Positions 26,338 through 35,292 of a DNA stretch of 64,000 nucleotides are shown piece by piece (the stretch's first letter is position 1; every line of letters starts with the position of its first letter). The translations under genes were made by a program, and so were the position numbers. The DNA is from Algibacter luteus. GTDB taxonomy: Bacteria > Bacteroidota > Bacteroidia > Flavobacteriales > Flavobacteriaceae. Below the pieces are notes generated by a model. That model was not told where the DNA came from. It searched no databases and saw only the letters and a program-made list of their open reading frames with translations. The stretch is taken from contig NZ_FQYK01000001.1 of the NCBI RefSeq assembly GCF_900141715.1, forward strand, positions 744,001 through 808,000. The letters run 5' to 3'.

Positions 26338-27630
26338 ATGAAATATCAACAAATAAATAAATCGCTTTTCGAAACCAATCGAGCAAAATTCACAACTAAA
26401 ATGAAACCTCATAGTTTAGCTGTTTTTAACTCAAACGACATTTATCCAATAAGCGCTGATAGTACTATGCCTTTCGAACAACATAGAGATATATTTTACC
26501 TGAGTGGCGTAGACCAAGAAGAAAGTATTTTAGTACTTTTTCCAGATTGCCCGAAAGAAAAGCACAGAGAGATTTTGTTTTTAAAAGAAACAAACGACCA
26601 TATTGCTGTATGGGAAGGCGAAAAATTAACGAAGGAAAAAGCGTTTGAAACTAGTGGGATTAAAACTGTTTATTGGTTGCAGGACTTGGGAAAAATTATG
26701 TTCGAAATCATGACCCAATGTGATACCGTTTATATAAATACCAACGAACATTATCGTGCCAATGTTGAAACTGAAACGCGTGAAGACCGATTTACAAAAT
26801 GGCTTAAAAATAAATATCCTGCGCATGCTGTTGCCAAAAGCAATCCTATTTTACAACGATTAAGATCAGTAAAAGAACCCATTGAAATTGACCTTATACA
26901 AAAAGCATGCGATATTACAGAAAAAGGTTTTAGAAGAATACTAGAGTTTGTAAAACCAGGTGTTTGGGAATATGAAATTGAAGCTGAATTTATTCATGAA
27001 TTTTTAAGAAACCGATCTAAAAAATTTGCATACACCCCTATTGTGGCCTCAGGTAATAATGCTAACGTTTTACATTATGTTGAAAACAATCAGCAATGCA
27101 AAAGTGGAGATTTAATTTTATTAGACGTTGGTGCAGAATATGCAAATTATTCCAGCGATATGACTCGTACTATTCCAGTATCTGGCCGTTTTTCTGAAAG
27201 ACAAAAAGCAGTTTACAATGCCGTATTAAAAGTAAAAAACGAAGCTACAAAAATGCTTGTTCCAGGAACCGATTGGGCTCAATATCATGTGGAAGTTGGA
27301 AAACTAATGACTTCGGAATTACTCAATTTAAAACTTTTAGACAAAGCTGATGTTCAAAATGAAGATAAAGAATGGCCTGCTTACAAAAAGTATTTTATGC
27401 ATGGCACGAGTCATCATATGGGTTTAGACACCCATGACTATGGTATTTTAACCGAGCCTATGCAAGCTAATATGGTGTTTACCGTGGAGCCTGGTATTTA
27501 TATTCCTGATGAAGGCTTTGGTATTAGACTTGAAGATGATGTTGTAATCCAAAAATCAGGAGAACCAAATAATTTAATGAAGGATATCCCCATCGAAGTA
27601 GACGAGATTGAATCAATTATGAATGGCTAA
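26338..27630 (+). CDS. pepP: Xaa-Pro aminopeptidase (aminopeptidase P family)
   Basis: A 430-residue protein of the M24 pita-bread family. An N-terminal domain of about 170 residues (AMP_N type, FYLSGVDQEESILVLFPD) precedes the catalytic domain. The five metal ligands are visible: LLDVGAEYANYSSDMTR (two Asp), HGTSHHMGLDTHD (His), TVEPGIYIPD (Glu) and IRLEDDVV (Glu). It removes an N-terminal residue before proline. It has no signal peptide, so it acts in the cytoplasm. It is a single gene, divergent from metalloprotease B, with a bidirectional terminator at 27638-27663. Confidence 0.93.
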   Translation: MKYQQINKSLFETNRAKFTTKMKPHSLAVFNSNDIYPISADSTMPFEQHRDIFYLSGVDQEESILVLFPDCPKEKHREILFLKETNDHIAVWEGEKLTKEKAFETSGIKTVYWLQDLGKIMFEIMTQCDTVYINTNEHYRANVETETREDRFTKWLKNKYPAHAVAKSNPILQRLRSVKEPIEIDLIQKACDITEKGFRRILEFVKPGVWEYEIEAEFIHEFLRNRSKKFAYTPIVASGNNANVLHYVENNQQCKSGDLILLDVGAEYANYSSDMTRTIPVSGRFSERQKAVYNAVLKVKNEATKMLVPGTDWAQYHVEVGKLMTSELLNLKLLDKADVQNEDKEWPAYKKYFMHGTSHHMGLDTHDYGILTEPMQANMVFTVEPGIYIPDEGFGIRLEDDVVIQKSGEPNNLMKDIPIEVDEIESIMNG

Positions 27631-27637
27631 AAAAAAT

Positions 27638-27663
27638 AGAAGGGGTTTATATAAACCCCTTCT
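27638..27663. terminator. Bidirectional terminator between pepP and aspartate kinase
   Basis: AGAAGGGGTTTAT / ATAAACCCCTTCT is a perfect 26-base palindrome between the convergent stops at 27630 and 27688. An A-run precedes it on the plus side, which becomes a T-tract for the minus strand. Confidence 0.8.
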
Positions 27664-27687
27664 TGCTATAAACACTAATATTATAAT

Positions 27688-29010
27688 TTACAGAGTGACT
27701 AATTCAAATAAATAATTGTTTAGTTTTTGTAGCGTGTTAATTTTATGCTTTGTGTCGATTAATAAAGAAATGTTATTATTACTTCCTCCATAAGAAATCA
27801 TCCTGATTTTAACATCTTGTAAAATCTGGAACAATTTGTAAGTATCCTGATGGTTAACAACCGAATGCCCCACAAGACAAACAATACTTTGGTTTTTGTC
27901 TACCTCAATAGTTGCTATTTTTTCAAGTTCAACTAAAATTTTATCTAGATTTCTGTCGTCATCAATCGTTAATGAAACTGCAACCTCTGATGTGGTAATC
28001 ATATCTATAGAGGTTTTATAAATTTCAAAAATTTCGAATACTTTTCTTAAGAAACCATGGGCTTGCAACATGCGCGCCGATTTAATTTTTATAGCGGTAA
28101 TATTATCTTTTGCAGCAATAGCCTTAACCCCGTTAGTTGACGTTTCGTTTGAAATTAATGTACCGTAAGCCTCCGGATTCATGGTGTTTTTTAAACGCAC
28201 AGGTATATTATCTGCTCTTACAGGAGTAACCGTTTGTGGGTGTAATATTTTGGCGCCAAAATATGCTAACTCCGCAGCTTCTTCAAAAGAAAGGTTTGAA
28301 ATAGCACTTGTGTTTTCAACATATCTTGGATCGTTATTATGCATTCCATCAATATCTGTCCAAATTTGAACCTCTTCAGCTTTAATTGCAGCACCAATAA
28401 TAGTTGCTGTATAATCACTTCCACCGCGTTGAAGGTTAGAAATATGCCCTTCGTCATCTAAACAAATAAAACCTTGTGTGATATAAATTTCTGAATCTTC
28501 AGCGTTATCAAAAACTGTTTTAAAATTTGATTTTATATAGTCTAAATCTGGTTCTTTAAAACCATCAATACGCATAAAATCTAGAGCAGGCAGTAATGCA
28601 GATTTTACACCTTCTTGCTTTAAATAACTATTAAACATATAAGTTGAAAGTAATTCTCCTTGCGCTAAAATTCTATTTTCTAGAGTTTCGGTATATGCCT
28701 CATTAGTGCTATTAACCAATAATTCAAAAACACCAGATACATAACTTTTAACGCTGGTATTTAAAGCATGATCAGATAATAAATTATCAATCGTAACAAA
28801 ATATTTTTCATGCAGCACGTTAATTTTATCAATGGCAGCATTAGGCTGACCAGATTTAATATCTTGAGCTATGGCAACCAATTGATTCGTAGTTCCAGAC
28901 ATGGCTGAAAGCACCACTATTTTTTTCTGCTGGTCGTTAATGATTTGTTTAACATTAAACATGCTTTCAACAGACCCAACAGATGTACCACCAAACTTTA
29001 ATACTTTCAT
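27688..29010 (-). CDS. Aspartate kinase (monofunctional)
   Basis: A 440-residue protein beginning MKVLKFGGTSVGSVESMFNV, the aspartokinase nucleotide-binding start (KFGGTS). Later motifs are ITQGFICLDDEGHISNLQRGGSDYTA, cited in part, WTDIDGMHNNDPR, and AELAYFGAKILHPQT. The last 140 residues hold ACT-type regulatory domains (VEVSLTIDD-like and VCLVGHSV). It phosphorylates aspartate at the start of lysine, threonine and methionine synthesis and is normally feedback-inhibited through its ACT domains. There is no homoserine dehydrogenase fusion. The next gene, divergent at 29174, is a small protein with an ACT-like end. Confidence 0.93.
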   Translation of the reverse strand: MKVLKFGGTSVGSVESMFNVKQIINDQQKKIVVLSAMSGTTNQLVAIAQDIKSGQPNAAIDKINVLHEKYFVTIDNLLSDHALNTSVKSYVSGVFELLVNSTNEAYTETLENRILAQGELLSTYMFNSYLKQEGVKSALLPALDFMRIDGFKEPDLDYIKSNFKTVFDNAEDSEIYITQGFICLDDEGHISNLQRGGSDYTATIIGAAIKAEEVQIWTDIDGMHNNDPRYVENTSAISNLSFEEAAELAYFGAKILHPQTVTPVRADNIPVRLKNTMNPEAYGTLISNETSTNGVKAIAAKDNITAIKIKSARMLQAHGFLRKVFEIFEIYKTSIDMITTSEVAVSLTIDDDRNLDKILVELEKIATIEVDKNQSIVCLVGHSVVNHQDTYKLFQILQDVKIRMISYGGSNNNISLLIDTKHKINTLQKLNNYLFELVTL

Positions 29011-29173
29011 TTAAAAACCTATTTATTTCGTTCGCTTTTATTAAAAAATGCGTTCTATTTTGTTTATTTTCTGCTACAAAACTATAACTCATTTAGTTAA
29101 CAACGATGTTTTTTAAAAAAAAGAGTTATTTTTACACAAATTGTTAAATAGTTAACACTTAATAATCAGGCAA

Positions 29174-29830
29174 ATGAAAACGGTTTCCAATTGTGTAGAA
29201 GACATTTTAATCTCGCAACCTTATCTAGAAGAAGCCTTATCTAGAAATATTATTAATTTTAGTGCACTCGCCATAGAACTTGTAGAACCCATTAGCGATA
29301 TGCTCAAGAAGGAGGTCAAACCAGGAGCTATAATGATGGCCTTGAGGCGCTATAACCCTCCAGCAACTTTAGGGAACTCAATTAAGATGAAGCGTGTTAT
29401 ACAAAATCTTGGAGACATCACCGTGCGCTCTAATCTTACCGATTTTACAGTAAAAAACTCTGCAACATTAATTGATAATCACGCTAAAATTTTAGAACGC
29501 ATAAATAAAGAAGATAAACTTTTTTATGCATTTACACGAGGAATTCACGAGAGTAACATTGTAGTTTCTAATAGTTTGAACGATTTTGTAAAACAGCATC
29601 TAAAAAACGAAACTTTCATTGCCGTACAAGAAAATTTATCTGCAATTAGCATTAATCTTCCGCAAGACAACTCTAAAATAGCAGGATTATATTATCACTT
29701 CTTTAAACGATTAGCTTGGGAAGGCATTGTTTTATACGAAGTATTATCAACCACCAACGAGTTTACCATTTTAGTTGAAGATGAATTTGTTGATAAAGCT
29801 TTTACTGCCATTAAAAAGGTTAAATCTTAG
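29174..29830 (+). CDS. Conserved protein with ACT-like C-terminal domain
   Basis: A 218-residue soluble protein. The N-terminal half is helical (KTVSNCVEDILISQPYLEEA) with a GAIMMALRRYNPP segment; the middle is DITVRSNLTDFTVKNS. The last 70 residues (AISINLPQDNSKIAGLYYHF and LYEVLSTTNEFTILVEDEFV) resemble an ACT domain of the kind found in aspartate kinases. There is no kinase domain. I recall similar stand-alone proteins in other Bacteroidota, sometimes mislabelled as aspartate kinase. It is divergent from a true aspartate kinase, which makes a regulatory role in amino-acid synthesis plausible. The hydrolase gene follows after 38 bases. Confidence 0.7.
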   Translation: MKTVSNCVEDILISQPYLEEALSRNIINFSALAIELVEPISDMLKKEVKPGAIMMALRRYNPPATLGNSIKMKRVIQNLGDITVRSNLTDFTVKNSATLIDNHAKILERINKEDKLFYAFTRGIHESNIVVSNSLNDFVKQHLKNETFIAVQENLSAISINLPQDNSKIAGLYYHFFKRLAWEGIVLYEVLSTTNEFTILVEDEFVDKAFTAIKKVKS

Positions 29831-29868
29831 TTTATTTAAATGCATAATTTATCTTTGCTAAAGATAAA

Positions 29869-30651
29869 ATGAACAAGTATTTAACCCACAAAGGCATTAG
29901 CGTTTTTTACACAGACCATGGTAGTGGAAACGCTATAGTATTACTTCATGGTTTTTTGGAAAACGCATCCATGTGGGAACCATTCATAAAATCACTTTCT
30001 AAAACAAACCGAGTTATTTGTATTGATTTATTGGGCCACGGTAAAACTGGATGTTTGGGTTATGTACATTCCATTGAGCTCATGGCCGAAGCTGTTAATG
30101 CGGTTCTTAAACATTTAAAAATCAAACATTCATCTTTTATTGGTCATTCCATGGGTGGCTATGTTACGCTCGCTTTCGCGGAACAATACCCAGATGCAGT
30201 AAATGGATTATGTTTAATGAATTCTACGGCAGAAGATGATACCTTAGAAAAAAAAGCAAACAGAGACCGAGCTATTTTGGCCGTAAAACAAAATCATAAA
30301 ACTTTTATTAGAATAGCAATTACCAACTTGTTCAGGCCAAAGAACAGAACTATATATGCTGAGAAAATAAAAGGTGTTATTCAAGAAGCGCAACTAACGC
30401 CCTTGCAAGGTATTGTAGCTGCACTTGAGGGTATGAAAATTCGAAAAAACCGTACTGAACTTTTACGAAAACTACCTTGTAAAAAAATGCTAATTGTTGG
30501 AAAAAAAGATCCTGTTTTAGATTACAAAAGTTTAAAAGATCAAACAAAAACCTTAGATGTTGAATGGGTAGAATTTCCAGATGGACACATGAGTCATATT
30601 GAAAATAAAGATGAATTCTTACATCGTATCGTGCATTTCATCGAAAAATAA
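29869..30651 (+). CDS. Alpha/beta hydrolase
   Basis: A 260-residue cytoplasmic enzyme. The oxyanion segment is LLHGFLENASMWEPF, the nucleophile elbow GHSMGGYV (Ser), the acid is likely the Asp in VGKKDPVLDY, and the His is in DGHMSHIENKDEF. The overall pattern resembles the esterase/MhpC-like group. The substrate cannot be told from sequence. It follows the ACT-like gene by 38 bases and may share its transcript. Confidence 0.9.
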   Translation: MNKYLTHKGISVFYTDHGSGNAIVLLHGFLENASMWEPFIKSLSKTNRVICIDLLGHGKTGCLGYVHSIELMAEAVNAVLKHLKIKHSSFIGHSMGGYVTLAFAEQYPDAVNGLCLMNSTAEDDTLEKKANRDRAILAVKQNHKTFIRIAITNLFRPKNRTIYAEKIKGVIQEAQLTPLQGIVAALEGMKIRKNRTELLRKLPCKKMLIVGKKDPVLDYKSLKDQTKTLDVEWVEFPDGHMSHIENKDEFLHRIVHFIEK

Positions 30652-30711
30652 TTGCTTTTTATCGAAATATCCAATTTTATTTTTAAATTTATGCACCGAA
30701 TTTAGAGTAAC

Positions 30712-30978
30712 ATGAAAAAACCTACTAACAATCCAAAATTTATTCCGAGCATTTATTGCCGTTTTTTTGGGCATAATTATCAGATTACTAGAAAGGTGAC
30801 TAATCATGTAAAAGAATACAATTGTAAGCATTGTAAAAATGAGGTAACTACCAATAGCAATGGTAAACTTACAAAGCTTACGCCCATGTTTAAAGAAATA
30901 AATAGCATTTTAGAGCAGATACATACTACGAAAACTGATCGTTTAAAGAAAAAATCTTTCGTTTCGTCGATTTATTAA
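30712..30978 (+). CDS. Small zinc-ribbon-like protein, paralogue 1
   Basis: An 88-residue protein with two Cys pairs: CRFFGHNYQITRK near the start (Cys followed by the GHNY motif) and YNCKHCKNEVTTNSNGKL (CxxC). The layout IyCrfFGHdY ... EYxCKxCK resembles short phage-associated zinc-ribbon proteins (DUF1660-like). It ends in KTDRLKKKSFVSSIY. The protein at 31053-31310 is clearly homologous (shared HVKEY-CK-CK, TSNGxLxxLTP and FKEIN segments), and 37219-37428 more distantly so. It is a single gene between the hydrolase and its own paralogue, on the same strand. Confidence 0.7.
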   Translation: MKKPTNNPKFIPSIYCRFFGHNYQITRKVTNHVKEYNCKHCKNEVTTNSNGKLTKLTPMFKEINSILEQIHTTKTDRLKKKSFVSSIY

Positions 30979-31052
30979 CTACTTATGAACATAATAAGTT
31001 GGTTTTTAATACTTTTAGCTTTCTCTCTAAAACAAATTAATATGATTAGCAC

Positions 31053-31310
31053 ATGAAAAACATTCATTGTATGGTGTTTGGACATGATTACAAAGTAACT
31101 CGAAATGTTACATATCATGTAAAAGAATACACTTGTAAAAACTGTAAAAAGGAACTAACTACTAGCAGCAACGGTAACTTAGTAGAATTGACTCCAAAAT
31201 TTAAAGAAATTAACGACGTTTTAGAACGCATTCACCACAAACGCATTCTTAGAATAAGTAAAAAGCAAAATAAAAACACGCCTAAAGAACCAAGGTTACT
31301 TATTGCTTAA
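31053..31310 (+). CDS. Small zinc-ribbon-like protein, paralogue 2
   Basis: An 85-residue protein beginning MKNIHCMVFGHDYKVTRNVT, then VKEYTCKNCKKELTTSSNGNL and LTPKFKEINDVLERIHHKR. It has the same CxxC, GHDY and FKEIN features as paralogue 1, from which it is separated by 74 bases. It probably binds one zinc ion through C..H..CxxC residues; the function is unknown. Its stop overlaps the thiL stop by four bases, in convergent orientation. Confidence 0.7.
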   Translation: MKNIHCMVFGHDYKVTRNVTYHVKEYTCKNCKKELTTSSNGNLVELTPKFKEINDVLERIHHKRILRISKKQNKNTPKEPRLLIA

Positions 31311-32353
31311 TCGTTAAAATTTTTCCAACCTTGTGCCTTTATCGGAATGCGTGTATCTGCACGTGTTACTAAATGTACGCCCTCCTTTTCTTCTTTAACA
31401 TAGCCAATAACAGATAAATTAGGATTTGCTTTTATTTTTGGATAATCATCTTGCGAAATAGTAAAAAGCAATTCATAGTCCTCACCCCCATTTAATGCCA
31501 CAGTAGTACTGTCTATATTAAACTCCTCACAAGTAGAAATTACTTGAGGATCTAACGGTATTTTTTCTTCATATAAATCGCAACCCACTTTACTCTGTTT
31601 ACATATATGTATTATTTCAGAAGACAAACCATCACTTACATCAATCATAGATGAAGGTTTAACTCCTAAATCTTTAAACAACTTTATAATATCTTTTCTT
31701 GCTTCTGGTTTTAACTGCCTCTCAATGATATAACTATAAGGCTCTAAGTCTGGTTGGTTATTCGGATTTACTTTATAAACTTCTTTTTCGCGTTCTAATA
31801 TTTGAAGCCCCATATAAGCTGCACCAAAATCTCCGGTTACTACTAATAAATCGTTTGGTTTGGCTCCACTTCTGTAAACGACATCATCGGTTTCAACCTC
31901 ACCAATTGCCGTAACTGAAATTAATAAACCTTTGGTAGAAGATGTGGTATCACCTCCAACAACATCAATATCATAAATATTTGCAGCTGTCTCAATACCA
32001 GCATATAAATCTTCCAAGGCTTCCAATGAAAACCTATTTGAAACCGCAATAGAAACTGTAATTTGTGTTGCTTTAGCATTCATTGCATAAACATCAGACA
32101 GATTTACAATTACTGCTTTATATCCTAAATGCTTCAAGGGCATATAACTCAAATCAAAATGCACACCTTCTACCAACAAATCGGTTGTTACTACAATCTT
32201 TTTGTTTTCAAAATTTAAAACCGCAGCATCGTCGCCAATACTTTTTACAGTCGACTTCTGTTTTACTTTAAAATTTTTAGTTAAATGATCAATTAATCCA
32301 AATTCGCCTAAATCACTTAGCTTTGTTCTCTGTTGATTTTTATCTTCTATCAT
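31307..32353 (-). CDS. thiL: Thiamine-monophosphate kinase
   Basis: A 348-residue protein starting with LGEFGLIDHLTKNF. Motifs of ThiL are SIGDDAAVLNF, TTDLLVEGVHFDLSYMPL, VVGGDTTSSTKGLLISVTAIG, cited in part, SSMIDVSDGLSSEI and LNGGEDYELLFT. It phosphorylates thiamine monophosphate to the active cofactor thiamine diphosphate. No other thiamine genes are adjacent. It is convergent with the zinc-ribbon paralogue 2, with a four-base stop overlap, and divergent from the lipoprotein operon starting at 32437. Confidence 0.94.
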   Translation of the reverse strand: MIEDKNQQRTKLSDLGEFGLIDHLTKNFKVKQKSTVKSIGDDAAVLNFENKKIVVTTDLLVEGVHFDLSYMPLKHLGYKAVIVNLSDVYAMNAKATQITVSIAVSNRFSLEALEDLYAGIETAANIYDIDVVGGDTTSSTKGLLISVTAIGEVETDDVVYRSGAKPNDLLVVTGDFGAAYMGLQILEREKEVYKVNPNNQPDLEPYSYIIERQLKPEARKDIIKLFKDLGVKPSSMIDVSDGLSSEIIHICKQSKVGCDLYEEKIPLDPQVISTCEEFNIDSTTVALNGGEDYELLFTISQDDYPKIKANPNLSVIGYVKEEKEGVHLVTRADTRIPIKAQGWKNFND

Positions 32354-32436
32354 TTGGCAAAAATAAGAAGCTATTTTTGTTTTTACTATCTTTATACTAA
32401 AACTAAATCTATTTAGTTATAATTTCAAAATTTACT

Positions 32437-33924
32437 ATGAAAATTTTACGCCCTATTTATAGCATCTGCTTCATTTGCTTTCTGTTTTTTATTGTTCAAT
32501 CTTGCGACGACGAACCCGTAGAACTGCCCACTATTGTTGATACAGACAATGATGGCATTGAAGATAGCATAGACAATTGCCCGTTAATTGCCAACCCTAA
32601 TCAAGAAGACGACGACGACAATGGCGTTGGAAATACATGCGATGATAATGACGATGATGATGACGGTGTTTTAGATGTAGATGACAATTGCCCGTTGGTA
32701 GCAAATCCAGATCAAGATGATGATGATAATGATGGTATTGGTAATTTATGTGATGATGATTATGTAGATCCAAATACGCCTGTAGCAAAATGTGAAAACG
32801 GATTTGCAGATATTTACCCATGCAATGGCTATGATTTAATTGCAAACATATCCTTATCAACTTTTGGAGCATCAGCCGGAAATGATTGTTGGGGATGGAC
32901 AGACCAAACTACAGGAAAAGAGTATGCGCTAATGGCAACAAGCCATAACACAGTGTTTATTGATATTAGTAACCCTTACCAGCCTGTATATTTAGGAAAT
33001 TTACCTACTGCAACTACAACTAGCCCGTGGCGAGATGTAAAAGTATACAAAGATCATGCTTTTATTGTAGCAGACTGTAGTTTTGGCGACCCTACTTGTA
33101 ATGACGATCACGGGATGCAAGTTTTCGATTTAACAAGATTAAGAAATGTAGCAAACCCACCTGAAACTTTTACAGTTGACACACATTTTACTGAATTTGG
33201 AAAAGCCCATAACATCGTCATTAACGAAGATAGTGGTTATGCGTATATAGTTGGCGCGAATAGAAGTTCCACTTACCTTGGGGGCCCGATCTTCATTAAT
33301 ATTTCAAACCCAAAAGCTCCAGTAGCAGAAGGTGGTTTTAAAGAAGGTGGCTATTCGCATGACGCACAAGTGGTAACCTATAATGGCCCTGATGCAGATT
33401 ACACAGGCAAGGAAATTTTAATTGGAAGTAATGAAAACGAAGTGGTTATTGCAGATGTCTCTGATAAAGCGAATCCAGTAATTATATCAACTATCAGCTA
33501 TAATAACGTATGGTATGCCCATCAAGGTTGGTTTACTGAAGACATGAAGTACTTTATTCTTGGAGATGAGTTAGATGAAATTAGAGTTGGCACCAACACA
33601 CGAACCATCGTTTTTGATTTTACAGATTTAGATAATCCAGTATTTCATTTTGATTACCTCGGTCCAACCGAAGCTATAGACCACAACGGATATGTTAAAA
33701 ATAACACCTATTTCTATGCGAGTTATAGAGCAGGTGTTCGTATGCTAGATATTTCTCAAATAGGCAATAGTTCTTTCACAGAAATTGGATACTTCGACAC
33801 CTACCCGACTAATAATGCTACCGAGTTTAATGGGGCTTGGAATGTTTATCCGTATTTCTCAAGCGGGAACATTATTATTAGCGATATCGATCGAGGCTTA
33901 TTCATCATAAGAAAGAGTGATTAA
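32437..33924 (+). CDS. Choice-of-anchor-B-type lipoprotein with thrombospondin type-3 repeats
   Basis: A 495-residue lipoprotein (FIVQSC, Cys23). Residues about 34-112 are acidic, calcium-binding thrombospondin type-3 repeats with DTDNDGIEDSIDNCP and two further DxDxDG...CP units. The rest (about 115-495) resembles the choice-of-anchor-B family, with repeated FIDISNP, VFDLTRL, VIADVSDK and MLDISQI blade-like segments (LVIVD-type beta propeller). It is the first gene of a four-gene plus-strand set; the next gene starts 12 bases after its stop. The protein is probably surface-exposed; it has no enzyme motif. Its relation to the MbnP/MbnH-like genes downstream is unknown. Confidence 0.78.
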   Translation: MKILRPIYSICFICFLFFIVQSCDDEPVELPTIVDTDNDGIEDSIDNCPLIANPNQEDDDDNGVGNTCDDNDDDDDGVLDVDDNCPLVANPDQDDDDNDGIGNLCDDDYVDPNTPVAKCENGFADIYPCNGYDLIANISLSTFGASAGNDCWGWTDQTTGKEYALMATSHNTVFIDISNPYQPVYLGNLPTATTTSPWRDVKVYKDHAFIVADCSFGDPTCNDDHGMQVFDLTRLRNVANPPETFTVDTHFTEFGKAHNIVINEDSGYAYIVGANRSSTYLGGPIFINISNPKAPVAEGGFKEGGYSHDAQVVTYNGPDADYTGKEILIGSNENEVVIADVSDKANPVIISTISYNNVWYAHQGWFTEDMKYFILGDELDEIRVGTNTRTIVFDFTDLDNPVFHFDYLGPTEAIDHNGYVKNNTYFYASYRAGVRMLDISQIGNSSFTEIGYFDTYPTNNATEFNGAWNVYPYFSSGNIIISDIDRGLFIIRKSD

Positions 33925-33936
33925 CGCCATCCCAAA

Positions 33937-35292
33937 ATGTATATCTATTTAAAGAAGCACATATTCGCCCTAAAAGTTGTTTCGTTATGCTTCTTCTTTT
34001 TAAACTGTTCAAAAAAAGACGATAATCAAAATAACATCCCAAAATCTGTCGAAATAGATTTTGTCAAAACTGTTGGTGGCACTCAAAATGAAAGCGGTCA
34101 AGCGGTTATAAACACTCGAGATGGTGGCTATGCTATTTTAGGTTATGCGCAAAGTATGGATGGAGATTTGAACAATAAAACCAATACTTCTTTTGATTAT
34201 TGGGTTCTAAAATTCGACCAAAACGATGCGTTGCAATGGCAAAAAACCTATGGTGGAAGTGATGATGACAGAGGAAACAATATTATCCAAACTACAGATG
34301 GCGGTTACGCTATTATTGGTTTTAGTAAAAGTATGGACGGCGATATTTCTGAAAATAATGGCGCTCAAGATTTTTGGGTTTCAAGGATAGATACTAGCGG
34401 AAACATACTATGGCAAAAATCATTTGGGTATCTAGGAGCAGATATTGGATTATCCATAATTCAAAGTCATGATGGTGGTTTTCTGCTTACCGGTGTTCTC
34501 GATGTTTCTGCCTCGAATGGCGAAGGAAATAGTAAATCATCATTTTATAAAAGACATGCAGGTGGCGATTATTGGGTAATTAAAATAAACGCTTCTGGAG
34601 ATTTACAATGGAGCAGATATTTTGGTGGCACCTTTACAGACACTCCGTATGATGCTATTCAAACCAGTGATAGTGGGTATATAATTATAGGGTCTTCTGA
34701 TAGTGGCGACGTTGATATCAGTAATAACAAAGGTACCTATGATTTTTGGGTTTTGAAAATTTCAGAAACTGGAGACCTACTTTGGGATAAGAATTTTGGA
34801 GGCTCTCAATCTGAAGAAGCGCGAAGCATTGTTAATACAAACGATGGAAATTTCATTATTGTTGGCGATACTAGAAGTAACGATTTAGACGTTTCAATAA
34901 ATGCTGGTGCTGCAGATTTGTGGGCCATAAAAATTTCTCCTATCGGTGACCTCATTTGGGAAAAAACCTTTGGTGGAAGTAGTTTCGATGTGGCTAGATC
35001 TATATCAAAAACTCAAGATGGTCATTTTATAATTTCTGGAAGTTCAAGAAGTCTCGATGGAGATTTGACCAATAATAATGGGCAGAACGATGCCTGGGTA
35101 ATTAAAATTGATACTAACGGAAAATTACTTTGGCAAAAATCGGTAGGTGGTTCAGAAATTGATTTTGCTTATGATGCTGTTGAACTCGAAAACCAAAGCA
35201 TTATTGCTGTTGGAGATTCTAACAGTTCTAATTTTGATATTGAAGAAAACAAAGGGTTTTCAGACTTACTGATTATAAAAATAGTAGAATGA
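33937..35292 (+). CDS. Seven-repeat putative beta-propeller lipoprotein
   Basis: A 451-residue lipoprotein (lipobox FLNC, Cys24). From about residue 40 it is made of seven repeats of about 58 residues, each with a W/F-x-K-x-x-GG start, a DGGYxIxG centre and a W-x-I/L-K-I/F end (for example WQKTYGGSDDDRG, TTDGGYAIIG, DFWVSRIDTSG). The seven-fold count fits a seven-bladed propeller. No catalytic residues are evident. It begins 12 bases after the preceding gene and overlaps the MbnP-like gene by four bases, so these genes are translationally linked. Confidence 0.8.
   Translation: MYIYLKKHIFALKVVSLCFFFLNCSKKDDNQNNIPKSVEIDFVKTVGGTQNESGQAVINTRDGGYAILGYAQSMDGDLNNKTNTSFDYWVLKFDQNDALQWQKTYGGSDDDRGNNIIQTTDGGYAIIGFSKSMDGDISENNGAQDFWVSRIDTSGNILWQKSFGYLGADIGLSIIQSHDGGFLLTGVLDVSASNGEGNSKSSFYKRHAGGDYWVIKINASGDLQWSRYFGGTFTDTPYDAIQTSDSGYIIIGSSDSGDVDISNNKGTYDFWVLKISETGDLLWDKNFGGSQSEEARSIVNTNDGNFIIVGDTRSNDLDVSINAGAADLWAIKISPIGDLIWEKTFGGSSFDVARSISKTQDGHFIISGSSRSLDGDLTNNNGQNDAWVIKIDTNGKLLWQKSVGGSEIDFAYDAVELENQSIIAVGDSNSSNFDIEENKGFSDLLIIKIVE

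Noticed and set aside
30712-31310. Toxin-antitoxin pair formed by the two small genes
   Set aside because: The two proteins are paralogues of each other with no toxin or antitoxin motif and no overlap.
32597-32872. His/Leu-rich antisense frame within the thrombospondin-repeat gene
   Set aside because: It is the antisense reading of Asp codons and has no protein-like features.
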